A stretch of DNA of 29,418 bases from CAZKCI01 sp964584165 (lineage in GTDB: Bacteria > Auribacterota > Erginobacteria > Erginobacterales > CAZKCI01), in the NCBI GenBank assembly GCA_964584165.1, contig CAZOYW010000039.1:1-29418 (forward strand), written 5' to 3'. The position numbers and the translations under genes are program-made. Under the pieces are notes generated by a model. The model did no database searches, was not told the origin of the DNA, and saw only the letters and a list, made by a program, of their open reading frames with translations. How positions within the stretch are numbered: the stretch's first letter is position 1; each line of letters begins with the position of its first letter. Positions 16,685 through 25,400 of this stretch are shown one piece after another.

Positions 16685-16864
16685 GACTACCTCCTTGCAA
16701 GCTAACAGTTGATTGACGATGAAGCGCTGTAACCCTGATGTTAAATGTTTGGTCGGCATAATCATCTCCTTGGATTAGTGCGAATAAGCCGAATTCCATT
16801 GGGATCTCGGATTCGCGAGTTAGAATCTCAAATAAGCGAGGGAAAGATCCATTGCCGGAATCCG

Positions 16865-17009
16865 CTATTGATTGACTTTTGTCCACCTTGCCTTCTCTCG
16901 AGATAAAGCATCCAATAAATCCTGCGACACCTGTCCCTTCTTCCACGCTCTTTCCAGATAATCCAAGAACTCTCTACTATCGGCATCGCCGACGGGATAA
17001 CCTGGCGCT
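16865..17009 (-). pseudogene. Truncated ORF tail upstream of the cupredoxin operon
   Basis: One minus-strand frame reads about 45 residues ending at the TAG at 16865-16867. It includes 'DSREFLDYLERAWKKGQVS' and 'QDLLDALSREKARWTKVNQ', which looks like natural helical protein and not random translation. It has no start codon in frame, because a stop sits just before it where the IS3 fragment begins. I do not recognise the family. It is likely the C-terminus of a gene cut by the insertion. Confidence 0.35.
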
Positions 17010-17270
17010 TAGGATGCGTGTCAAGAAGCTCCAGGCATGGAGGGAAGACTGCAACACGGTCCGCCCGCACGGTTCGCTCGGCAATATGTCGCCGGTCGAA
17101 TATCTGCTATCCTGCCAGAAAGACAGCACCACGCAGGAAGGACACCAGGAAGAAAACAGGTTACTTGCGGCGAGAAACTAGAGTAAGAGTGCTCCAGAGT
17201 TGGGGGGCACCGCAAGCGGGGTAGGACTAACATCGAAAGTGGCCCGAAGAATGGGGGCAGGTCCCTTCTC
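17010..17270 (+). mobile_element. IS3-family transposase C-terminal remnant and right end
   Basis: In-frame residues from about 17014 to the stop at 17179-17181 include KKLQAWREDCNTVRPHGSLG and 'NMSPVEYLL'. This is the conserved closing block of IS3-family OrfB integrases ('W...YN..RPH..LG..TP..Y'). Only about 55 of about 280 residues remain, so it is inactive. The bases 17230-17266, ending GGGGGCAGGTCC, resemble the right terminal inverted repeat of such elements. The left end is not present. It separates the cupredoxin operon from the kinase gene. Confidence 0.75.
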
Positions 17271-17373
17271 AAGGAGAAAGCCTCGGCACTCCCCTCGCTG
17301 CGATCATGAACATCTCAACCTCTGACCCGATGGTCACGACGGCGCTGTTCGCCCTTTTCGGGACGGGACTGCC

Positions 17374-20300
17374 ATGCCTATCCGACTGAAGCTGACCGTG
17401 CTGCTGCTGGCGATCGGTCTGATCCCGATCGCATTCACCAGCTTCCTGATCTTCGGCCGCTATCGGGAGTCGATCGAGACCGCTCGCCTCGCCGAACTGA
17501 GCCATCTCGCCGAGCTCAAGGCTGACCGGCTGGAAAGCTATTTCGAAGCGCTGGAAAACAACCTGGACATCGTCCGCATCGGCTACGCGATCAGGTCCAG
17601 CCTCCCCGACCTCTCCTCTCCCGCCGGCGCGCCGGATGATCGCCGCCGCGCCGCGGCTCAGAGGATGGCGGATCAGGTCCTGGGGAAGATGCCCGCGATC
17701 CCCGGCCTACGCGGGGTGCGCCTGGCCGACCTCGCCGGAAGAACCGTGTATTCCTCCCCCGCCAAGCTCGAGGCGGAGGAGCTGGCCATCCCCTTAAGCG
17801 AGATGCGGGGGAGCCTCGCAAGCGCGGGAGAGCCTGGGATCTACTTCGCCGATTCCTACGCCGCCCCCGCGCGGGGGCGGTCCCCCACCATGCTCCTTGC
17901 CGCGACGGTATTCGATCTGGATCAGAGGCCGGCCGGGTTCATCGCCTTCATCATCGACCCGGCGCCCCTCTATGCCATCCTTCAGGGCGCCGCCGGCCTG
18001 GGTCAAAGCGGAGAGGTGCTGATTGGCCGGCGGGAGGGGGCCGAGATCGTGTTCCTGAATCCCCGGCGGTTCAACTCCGAAGCGACTCTCCGGAAACGAC
18101 TGACCGTCGGCGATCGCGCCGGCATCCCCATCCAGAAGGCCACGGGAGGGGAGAACGGGGCCGGTCTCCTGCGCGATTACCGGGGCAAAGAAGTGGTGGC
18201 CGCCTGGCGCTACCTCCCCGCTCTCGGCTGGGGACTGGTGGCCAAGATCGACGCCGAGGAAGCGTTTGCCGATATCAGGAACCTGGCCAAGCTGACTCTC
18301 GGCATCGGCGGGATCGTGCTCCTCCTGGCCGGCGCAATCGCCTTCTCCGCCGCCCAGTCGATCTCCAAGCCGATCCGCTGGCTCGTCCGGGGGGCGGAGA
18401 TCGTTGGGAGCGGCGACTTGGACCATCGCGTGGCCCTCGCCCGGCGTGACGAGATCGGGCAGCTCTCCCGCGCGTTCGACACCATGACCGAAGACCTGAA
18501 GCGGATCACCGCCGCCCGAGACGATTTGAACCAGGCGATCGGCGAGCGCGAGCGCCTCACGGGCGTTCTCAACGCCCTCTTGGCGGAGCATCGCGTCATC
18601 CTCGACTCGGTTCCCGCCCTGATCTTCTTTAAGGATACCGAGAACCGGTTCGTCCGCGTGAACCAGGCCTTCGAAGACGCGCTCGGGGTCGGCCGGGCGG
18701 AATTGGAGGGGAAATCCCTCTTCGATCTCTTCCCGAAGGAGCGGGCGGAGGCGTATTTCAAAGACGATCAGGAGGTCATGGCCACGGGGCGGGCCAAGCG
18801 GTCGATCGTCGAGCCGATGGAAACGCGGCGGGGGACGCGGCTGGTCCAAACGGACAAGCTCCCCTACTTCGATGAGAAGGGAGCCTTGCGGGGGATCATC
18901 GGTTTCGCCGTCGATATTACCGAGCGGCAGCAAGCGCAGGACGCCCTCCGCCGGGCCAACGAGCGTCTGGAACTCACCCACCAAGGGGCGGAGATCGGGG
19001 CCTGGGACTGGGACTTGGCGACGGGACGGCTGGAATGGACGCGCGAGCTCTTCAGCCTCTTCGGCCTCGACCCCGCCGCAGCGCCGGCGACCTTCGAACT
19101 CTGGCGGTCCCTCCTCCACCCCGAGGACCGCGCACTGGCGGAAACGCGGATCGACGTCGCCCTTCGCGACCGCGTCCAGCTCGTCAACGAATATCGGGTG
19201 GTCAGGCCGAACGGGGAGATCCGGTGGATCTACGCCTTGGGCCGTCCGATCCTCGGCGCGGACGGCCGGCCGGCGCGCATGACCGGGATCTGCATCGACA
19301 TCTCCGACCGCAAGCGGGCGGAAGAGGCTCTGCAAAAAGCTCATGACAAGCTGGAAAGCCAGGTCAAGGAACGGACTAAGCAGCTGAATGAGTCGGTGGC
19401 CAGGCTGGCGGTCGAGCGCCAGCGCTTCAATGATATCCTGGACAAGCTCCCGGTCTACGTGGTCACCCTGACGCCGGACTACCATGTCTCTTTCGCCAAC
19501 CGCTACTTCCGCGAACGCTTCGGAGAATCCTTCGGCCGCCGCTGCTATGAGTACCTGTTTCAGCGGGCCGAGCCATGCCTGAACTGCGAGACCTATAAGG
19601 TGCTGCAAGCCGGGACGAACCGGGAGTGGGAGTGGACCGGGCCGGACCGGCGCGACTACCACGTCTTTGACTTCCTCTTCGCCGACGTCGACGGCTCCCC
19701 CCTGATCCTGGAGATGGGCCTCGACGTCACCGACCGCAAACGGTCCGAGGCGGAGGTCTCCGAATACCGCCAGCGCCTGGAGGAGCTGGTCAAGGACCGC
19801 ACAGCACAGTTAGAAGCATCCAACTCACGGCTGCGGGGCGAGATCGTTGAACGCCGACAGGCGGAGGAGAACCTCCGAGAGACCCGGGACTACCTGGAGA
19901 GCCTCTTCACCTATGCCAACGCCCCCATCATCTGCTGGGATACGCGGCTCAAAATCACCCGTTTCAACCCGGCCTTCGTCAACCTCTCGGGCCGTCGGGC
20001 CGAGGACGTGATCGGCCGCGACCTCAGCATCCTTTTCCCAAAGGCGAGCCGGGAGGAATCGCTCGACAAGATCAGGCGCACCCTGAGCGAGCGCTGGGAG
20101 GTGGTGGAGATCCCGATCCTCCGCGCCGACGGGGAAGTCCGGATCGCCCTCTGGAACTCGGCCAACGTCTACGCCGAGGACGGCCGGACCGTCCTCGCCA
20201 CCATCGCCCAGGGCCAGGACATCACCGAGCGGCAAAAGAGCCAGGAAACCCTGCAGACGCTCAACCGGACGCTCCGGGCGCTCAGCGACTGCAACCAAGC

Positions 20301-21549
20301 CTTGATCCGGGCCGCCGACGAGCCAGAGTACCTGGGGACCGTCTGCCGGATCATTGTCGAGGTTTGCGGCTATGCCATGTCCTGGGTCGGATTCCCCGAG
20401 CACGATGGCGGCAAGACGGTCCGGCCGGTGGCCTCAGCCGGGGATACGGGCGGTTATCTGGCCGCGGCCCGTTTCAGTTGGGCGGACACGGACCGGGGAC
20501 GCGGCCCTTCCGGCGCGGCTATCCGCCTGGGACAAGTCACCTTCTGCCAGAACATGCTTACCGATTCGGACTTCGAACCCTGGCGCCGGGAAGCGACCAA
20601 ACGGGGGTATGCCGCCTCCATCGCCCTGCCCCTGAATTCCCGGGACGGCATTCTGGGCGCGCTCAGCATCTACTCGCGGGAGGCGAATCCCTTTCTGGAC
20701 GAGGAGGTGAAACTGCTCAAGGAACTCGCCGCCGGTATCTCCGAGGGGATCATGACGATCCGCCTGCGGGCGGTGCGGGCCCGGGCCGAGGAGATCCTGC
20801 GCCGGGACAAGGCCACCCTGGAAAAGTTGGTCGAGCGAAGATCCCGGGAGCTGATCGTCTCCCAGGAGGAGTTGGCGAAGACCCGGCGCCTCTCGGATAT
20901 CGGAGCGCTCGCCGCCACCGTCGCCCACGAGCTCAGGAACCCCCTGGCCGCGATCGCCTTCGCCGCGGCCAACATCAAGCGAAAGGCCGCCAACCCCGCC
21001 CTGGCCGGCAACATCCGCACCATTAAAAAGAAGGTCGCCGAGAGCGATCAGATCATCGACAACCTCCTCTTCTATTCGCGGCTGCGCCCACCCCGTCTCG
21101 AAAGCGTCTCCCTCTCCCGCCTGATCCAGGAAAGCGTTCAGGCCGCCCGCGCCCGATTCAAGAAAGGCGTGTCCCTGAAAATCGACCTGGCTTCCCTACA
21201 CGAGTTTCCCCTCCAGGCCGATCCCCTGCAATTAAAGGAGGTCTTCAGCAACATTCTCTCCAACGCCAACGAAGCGCTCGAATCCGGCGAGGGAATCGTG
21301 GAAATCCGGGGGCGCGCCGCGACCGACTCCGTTAGCGTCTCCTTCACCGATAATGGTCCCGGGATGGATCCGGAGACGTTGGAGCGGGCGTTCAGCCCCT
21401 TCTTCACGACCAAGGTCAAGGGGACGGGCCTCGGCTTGGCCATCTGCCAGAACATCGTGCAGATGCACGGAGGGAGCATCGCCATCGAAAGCGCGCCGGG
21501 GCGGGGGACGACCGTGACCGTGGTTTTGCCCAGGAAGACGGGGAGTTGA
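17374..21549 (+). CDS. Membrane-bound multi-PAS sensor histidine kinase
   Basis: 1391 residues. TM1 spans 8-28. A periplasmic Cache-like sensor region spans about 29-300, and TM2 about 306-330. HAMP is at 332-375. Four PAS domains start near 406, 531, 681 and 839; three of them end in 'DITERQ' or 'DISDRK/DVTDRK' hinges, with coiled coils between. A GAF domain lies about 966-1130. The kinase core has the phospho-accepting H1185 in VAHELRNPLAAI, N box NILSNANEAL, G1 DNGPGMDP, F box FSPFFTTK and G2 GTGLGLAI. It should autophosphorylate on H1185 in response to ligands outside and redox or small molecules inside. The third PAS holds a Cys cluster (CYEYLFQRAEPCLNCE, near 725-740). The receiver gene begins 4 bases after its stop, so the two are one operon. 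Confidence 0.95.
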   Translation: MPIRLKLTVLLLAIGLIPIAFTSFLIFGRYRESIETARLAELSHLAELKADRLESYFEALENNLDIVRIGYAIRSSLPDLSSPAGAPDDRRRAAAQRMADQVLGKMPAIPGLRGVRLADLAGRTVYSSPAKLEAEELAIPLSEMRGSLASAGEPGIYFADSYAAPARGRSPTMLLAATVFDLDQRPAGFIAFIIDPAPLYAILQGAAGLGQSGEVLIGRREGAEIVFLNPRRFNSEATLRKRLTVGDRAGIPIQKATGGENGAGLLRDYRGKEVVAAWRYLPALGWGLVAKIDAEEAFADIRNLAKLTLGIGGIVLLLAGAIAFSAAQSISKPIRWLVRGAEIVGSGDLDHRVALARRDEIGQLSRAFDTMTEDLKRITAARDDLNQAIGERERLTGVLNALLAEHRVILDSVPALIFFKDTENRFVRVNQAFEDALGVGRAELEGKSLFDLFPKERAEAYFKDDQEVMATGRAKRSIVEPMETRRGTRLVQTDKLPYFDEKGALRGIIGFAVDITERQQAQDALRRANERLELTHQGAEIGAWDWDLATGRLEWTRELFSLFGLDPAAAPATFELWRSLLHPEDRALAETRIDVALRDRVQLVNEYRVVRPNGEIRWIYALGRPILGADGRPARMTGICIDISDRKRAEEALQKAHDKLESQVKERTKQLNESVARLAVERQRFNDILDKLPVYVVTLTPDYHVSFANRYFRERFGESFGRRCYEYLFQRAEPCLNCETYKVLQAGTNREWEWTGPDRRDYHVFDFLFADVDGSPLILEMGLDVTDRKRSEAEVSEYRQRLEELVKDRTAQLEASNSRLRGEIVERRQAEENLRETRDYLESLFTYANAPIICWDTRLKITRFNPAFVNLSGRRAEDVIGRDLSILFPKASREESLDKIRRTLSERWEVVEIPILRADGEVRIALWNSANVYAEDGRTVLATIAQGQDITERQKSQETLQTLNRTLRALSDCNQALIRAADEPEYLGTVCRIIVEVCGYAMSWVGFPEHDGGKTVRPVASAGDTGGYLAAARFSWADTDRGRGPSGAAIRLGQVTFCQNMLTDSDFEPWRREATKRGYAASIALPLNSRDGILGALSIYSREANPFLDEEVKLLKELAAGISEGIMTIRLRAVRARAEEILRRDKATLEKLVERRSRELIVSQEELAKTRRLSDIGALAATVAHELRNPLAAIAFAAANIKRKAANPALAGNIRTIKKKVAESDQIIDNLLFYSRLRPPRLESVSLSRLIQESVQAARARFKKGVSLKIDLASLHEFPLQADPLQLKEVFSNILSNANEALESGEGIVEIRGRAATDSVSVSFTDNGPGMDPETLERAFSPFFTTKVKGTGLGLAICQNIVQMHGGSIAIESAPGRGTTVTVVLPRKTGS

Positions 21550-21553
21550 ACCC

Positions 21554-21928
21554 ATGCCCGCTCTCACCATCCTGATCATCGACGACGACGCCGATCTGTG
21601 CGGGGAAATCGCCGAATCCCTCCAGGCCCGGGGCTACCGGGCCCGCCCCGTCCCCGATCCGGCCGAGGCCGAACGACTCCTCGCCGAGCGCGCCTTCGAT
21701 ATCGTGATCCTGGATTACAAGATGCCGGGCGCCGATGGGGTGAGCCTGCTCAAACGGATCAAGGCGCTCCGTCCCCGAACGTCGGTCATCATGATCACCG
21801 GACGGCCATTCATGGATAAATTCCTGCGGGAAGAGCAGGTCTCGGCCCTGGTCGCCGGCCTCCTGACCAAGCCCTTTGACGAGCGGGAGCTCTTGCGGAT
21901 CGTGGCCCGGGTGGCGAGAGGGCGCTGA
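21554..21928 (+). CDS. Single-domain response regulator, partner of the multi-PAS kinase
   Basis: 124 residues, receiver domain only. The acidic pocket is D10-D11-D12, the phospho-acceptor D54 (VILDYKMPG), the switch Thr is in 'MITG' and the conserved Lys is in LLTKPF. It begins 4 bases after the kinase stop, so coupling is very likely and it is the natural phosphate acceptor from H1185. It has no DNA-binding or enzymatic output, so it probably acts by protein contact (CheY-like) or as a phosphorelay intermediate. Confidence 0.93.
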   Translation: MPALTILIIDDDADLCGEIAESLQARGYRARPVPDPAEAERLLAERAFDIVILDYKMPGADGVSLLKRIKALRPRTSVIMITGRPFMDKFLREEQVSALVAGLLTKPFDERELLRIVARVARGR

Positions 21929-21995
21929 TCCTTCCCGGCGCTCCCCTCGAACGAGCGTCCCTTCCTTCCCCGGGGGGCCGGGCGACCGGTCCAGC

Positions 21996-22433
21996 TTATT
22001 CCCGGTCTCCGGTTTTCTCCCGGGCAGCGAACCGCGCGAGCGATGAGTTGTCCGCCCGCATGACCATCGCGATTTTCTGAATCGCCACTTCGGCCGTGAA
22101 AGGTTTGAGCAGGCAGGCCCGCATCCCGCAGGATTTCATGAGCCGCTCGTGTTCCTGTTCGGTGTAATGACCGGTCATGGCGATGATCGGGATGCCGCTC
22201 GTGCGCGGATCCTTCTTCAGCAGGCCGGCCACCTGGAAGCCGTTGCACCCCCTCATCTTGAGGTCGAGCAGGATCACCGCGGGGGGCCGCTTCGCGGCGG
22301 CGAACAGGGCCCGGGCTCCGTCGGTAAAGGCGGAAACCCGGAAGCCGCCCGACCGCAGGGCTTCGGAGAGCTCGGCGAGGAGCTCCGCGTCGTCGTCCAC
22401 GATCATGACATGCGCTCTGGCGAGCACCGACAA
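21996..22433 (-). CDS. Single-domain response regulator
   Basis: A receiver domain with 'VMIVDDDAELL' at the start, phospho-acceptor Asp in LLDLKMRG, Thr in 'MTGHYTE' and Lys in LLKPF. I chose the TTG at 22433 (145 residues) because GGAGGAGGGA lies about seven bases upstream. The ATG at 22550 would add 39 residues of Gly/Pro/Arg-rich sequence that overlap the end of the upstream gene. It follows the large repeat-protein gene by 50 bases on the same strand and converges with the kinase-linked receiver. No output domain is present. A role in a phosphorelay with the neighbouring kinase is plausible but not shown. Confidence 0.85.
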   Translation of the reverse strand: MSVLARAHVMIVDDDAELLAELSEALRSGGFRVSAFTDGARALFAAAKRPPAVILLDLKMRGCNGFQVAGLLKKDPRTSGIPIIAMTGHYTEQEHERLMKSCGMRACLLKPFTAEVAIQKIAMVMRADNSSLARFAAREKTGDRE

Positions 22434-22483
22434 GTAGGTCCCTCCTCCCCGGCATCCGGCCGCGGCCGGATTGAGGGGATTTC

Positions 22484-25400
22484 CTACCGGGTCGCGGGCA
22501 GGTCGCCGGCTAACCCGAAGGCTGCCCTGGTTAGGGCTCGCACCGCCCATAGGCCATCCGCATCGCGGAAGACCGCCGCGGCGTCCTTCCCGTCCCCCTT
22601 GAAGTCTGCGGGGACGGGATGATCGGCGGACGACCCGAACCAGAAACGGGTGAAGTCAAGGACCGTCCAGAGGCCAGTGGCGGGCCGGAAGATCGCTGCG
22701 GCGGCGGGGCCGGTGCCGCGGTAATCTCCGGGGACCGGGAGGTCGCCGGCCGTCCCGAGGTACCAGCTCCCGACGTCCCGGGCCGACCAGAGACCGGTGA
22801 CCGGCCGGAAGATCGCCGGCGCTGCCGTTCCGTCGCCGGAGTAATCGCCGGGGACCGGGAGGTCGCCCCAGACTCCGAAATAGTCCTGCCCCATCCCCCG
22901 GACCGACCAGAAACCTAGGCCGGGGCGGAAGATGCCGATATCGGACGTTCCGTCCCCGTTGTAGTCGGCCACGGCGGGATAATCCCCATCGATGCCGAAG
23001 ATCAGCCGGGTGAGCGCGTTGACCGCCCAGAGACCGGACGAGCCGCGGAAGACGGCGGCGTCCGCCCGGCCGTTTCCGTCGTAATCCCCCGGAACGGGGA
23101 GGTCGGCGGCGGCGCCAAAATAGAACCGGGTGATCCCCCGGACCGACCACTGGCCGGTGGAGGGACGGAAGACCGCCACATCGGAAACGCCGTCGCCGTC
23201 GTAGTCCCCGTCCGCGGCCGCCGCCAGCGCCGGGGTGGGGGCGGGGGTGGGCGGGATGCGGAATTTTCCGCAGGTCACCGCTTCGTAATCCGACGCCTTT
23301 CCGAGCCGCCGAGGATTGCAGACGTGCCCCGTGTCCTTGTTGATCTCCCAGAGGCGGTTGGCGAGTTGGGGATCGGTGTATCGCCCGGTCGTTCCCCAGA
23401 GTATGCCGTCGCAGCCGAAACCGAGTCCCTCCATGTCCTGGACCGCGAGTTGGGCGAGCGGGCAGTAGAGCTCCGCGATCTCCTCGATCGATCCGTCCAC
23501 CGGGTTAATCGTGATCAGGTGATCGTGACGGCCGGCATCGTTGGCTGTCGCATAGAGGGTGTCGTCGGCGGTATCGAAGGCGATATCGTCGATGTCGTCA
23601 TCGCCTGAGTCCGGGACCTCCTCTATGACAATGTAATCGTCGCCGCCGAAGGCCCCGGCAATGTGGGCGCCAGTGATGTGGTCCACCTGGATCAGGAGAT
23701 CGTTCTCCCCCTTTCGGACGGAGGCGAAGAGGACTCCGTCGCTGTGGCGGAAGGACATGCCGTCGCAGTCTCGGAATGACCGGTAGCCGAGGGAACCGTA
23801 GCCCGCACCGATCGGCTGTTCCTTGGGGGTGAACACGCCTGTGACGAGATCGATCGTCCCCAGCTGGCCGTAATTGATCCCGTAAAGCAGACCGTCCTCT
23901 CCATTGTAATCCATCGCCTCGATCCCGGTCGCCCCTGTAGGCCCGATGACGGTTTCATTCGTGTTGGGATTGAAGACCTCCGGGTGGACCAGCATGAGGA
24001 TGTTCTCGTAGGTGTTGTATAGCGTCTGTTGGGGCATAACGTAACAGTGGCAGTCCGGCGTGGGTACCGGGCTGGGGGACGCCGAAGGGGCAGGAGACGG
24101 GATCGCGGAGGGACGGGGGGTCGGGGTCGCGGAAGAGGAAGGGGTCGCCGATGGCTCCGCCGTGGGCGTGGCTGTCGGCGAGGGCGTCTTCGTCGGCTCC
24201 GCCGTCGGCGTAGCCGTGGGCGAGGGAGTCTTGGTCGGTTCGGCCGTAGGCGTAGCCGTGGGCGAGGGCGTCTTNNNNNNNNNNNNNNNNNNNNNNNNNN
24301 NNNNNNNNNNNNNNNNNNNNNNNNNNNNNNNNNNNNNNNNNNNNNNNNNNNNNNNNNNNNNNNNNNNNNNNNNNGCGAGGGAGTCTTGGTCGGTTCGGCC
24401 GTAGGCGTAGCCGTGGGCGAGGGCGTCTTGGTCGGTTCGGCCGTAGGCGTCGCCGTGGGCGAGGGCGTCTTGGTCGGTTCGGCCGTAGGCGTAGCCGTGG
24501 GCGAGGGAGTCTTCGTCGGCTCCGCCGTCGGCGTCGCCGTGGGCGACGGCGTCTTCGTCGGTTCGGCCGTAGGCGTCGCCGTGGGCGAGGGAGTCTTGGT
24601 CGGTTCGGCCGTAGGCGTCGCCGTGGGCGAGGGAGTCTTGGTCGGTTCGGCCGTAGGCGTAGCCGTGGGCGAGGGAGTCTTGGTCGGTTCGGCCGTAGGC
24701 GTCGCTGTCGGCGACGGCGTCTTCGTCGGTTCGGCCGTCGGCGTCGCTGTCGGCGACGGCGTCTTCGTCGGTTCGGCCGTCGGCGTAGCTGTCGGCGAGG
24801 GCGTCTTCGTCGGCTCCGGCGAAGGCGACGGTGTCGGCGAAGGCTCTGGCGTGGGGGTCGGGGAAGGAGTGGGCGTGGCGCAGGGAGGCTGGCCGATATT
24901 GGCGCAGGAGCCGAGGAGCACGATCGCCAGGTCGTGGAGAGAGATCCCCCGGTTCGGGTTGTTGGTGGCGAAGCGGATGTAGCCAGTGTGGGTGGCGGCA
25001 GAGAAATCCGGCCCCATCCCGTAGATCCCGCCGGCGGCGTGGTCGCCCGTCTCTTCGTAGAAGCGGCTCACCGTCTCGGAGACTGGGCTACCGTCCAGGG
25101 TGAGGTCGAAAAACCCGTAACGGTCGCCCGGCGCTCCGTCATAGATGCCGTGGGAGGCGATGTTGGAGGCGATGACGATGTCGCTGTCGGTCTGGAGGCT
25201 CAGCTCCACCTGGCTGGTCGCGGCGTCGACCATCGTGGTCGAGGTCGTGTCGTTGAAAGTCTCGGAGGCGGCCTGGGCGGCCGGGAGCTCGAGGCCGCCG
25301 GCGTCGGCGGTGGAGAGAGCGACGGCGAGGAGTGTCGCGTTCAGCGTCCGGACGGGGAGGGCGATATCGTTGGTCCGATGCTGCACGGTGACGGTGTAGG

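Noticed and set aside
16766..16864. Inverted CTCG..CGAG repeat as an operator for the cupredoxin operon
   Set aside because: Only 4 bp each side; too short to separate from chance in this GC-rich DNA.
17794..19662. A 622-codon minus-strand frame inside the kinase gene
   Set aside because: It is the antisense shadow of PAS/HAMP coding sequence, with no recognisable motifs.
24153..24818. Possible CRISPR array
   Set aside because: The 42-bp units are directly adjacent without unique spacers and encode an in-frame Thr/Pro linker.
24029..24982. Plus-strand frame of VGSAVGVAVGEGV repeats
   Set aside because: It is the complement of the Thr/Pro linker, whose frame is continuous with recognised domains on the minus strand.
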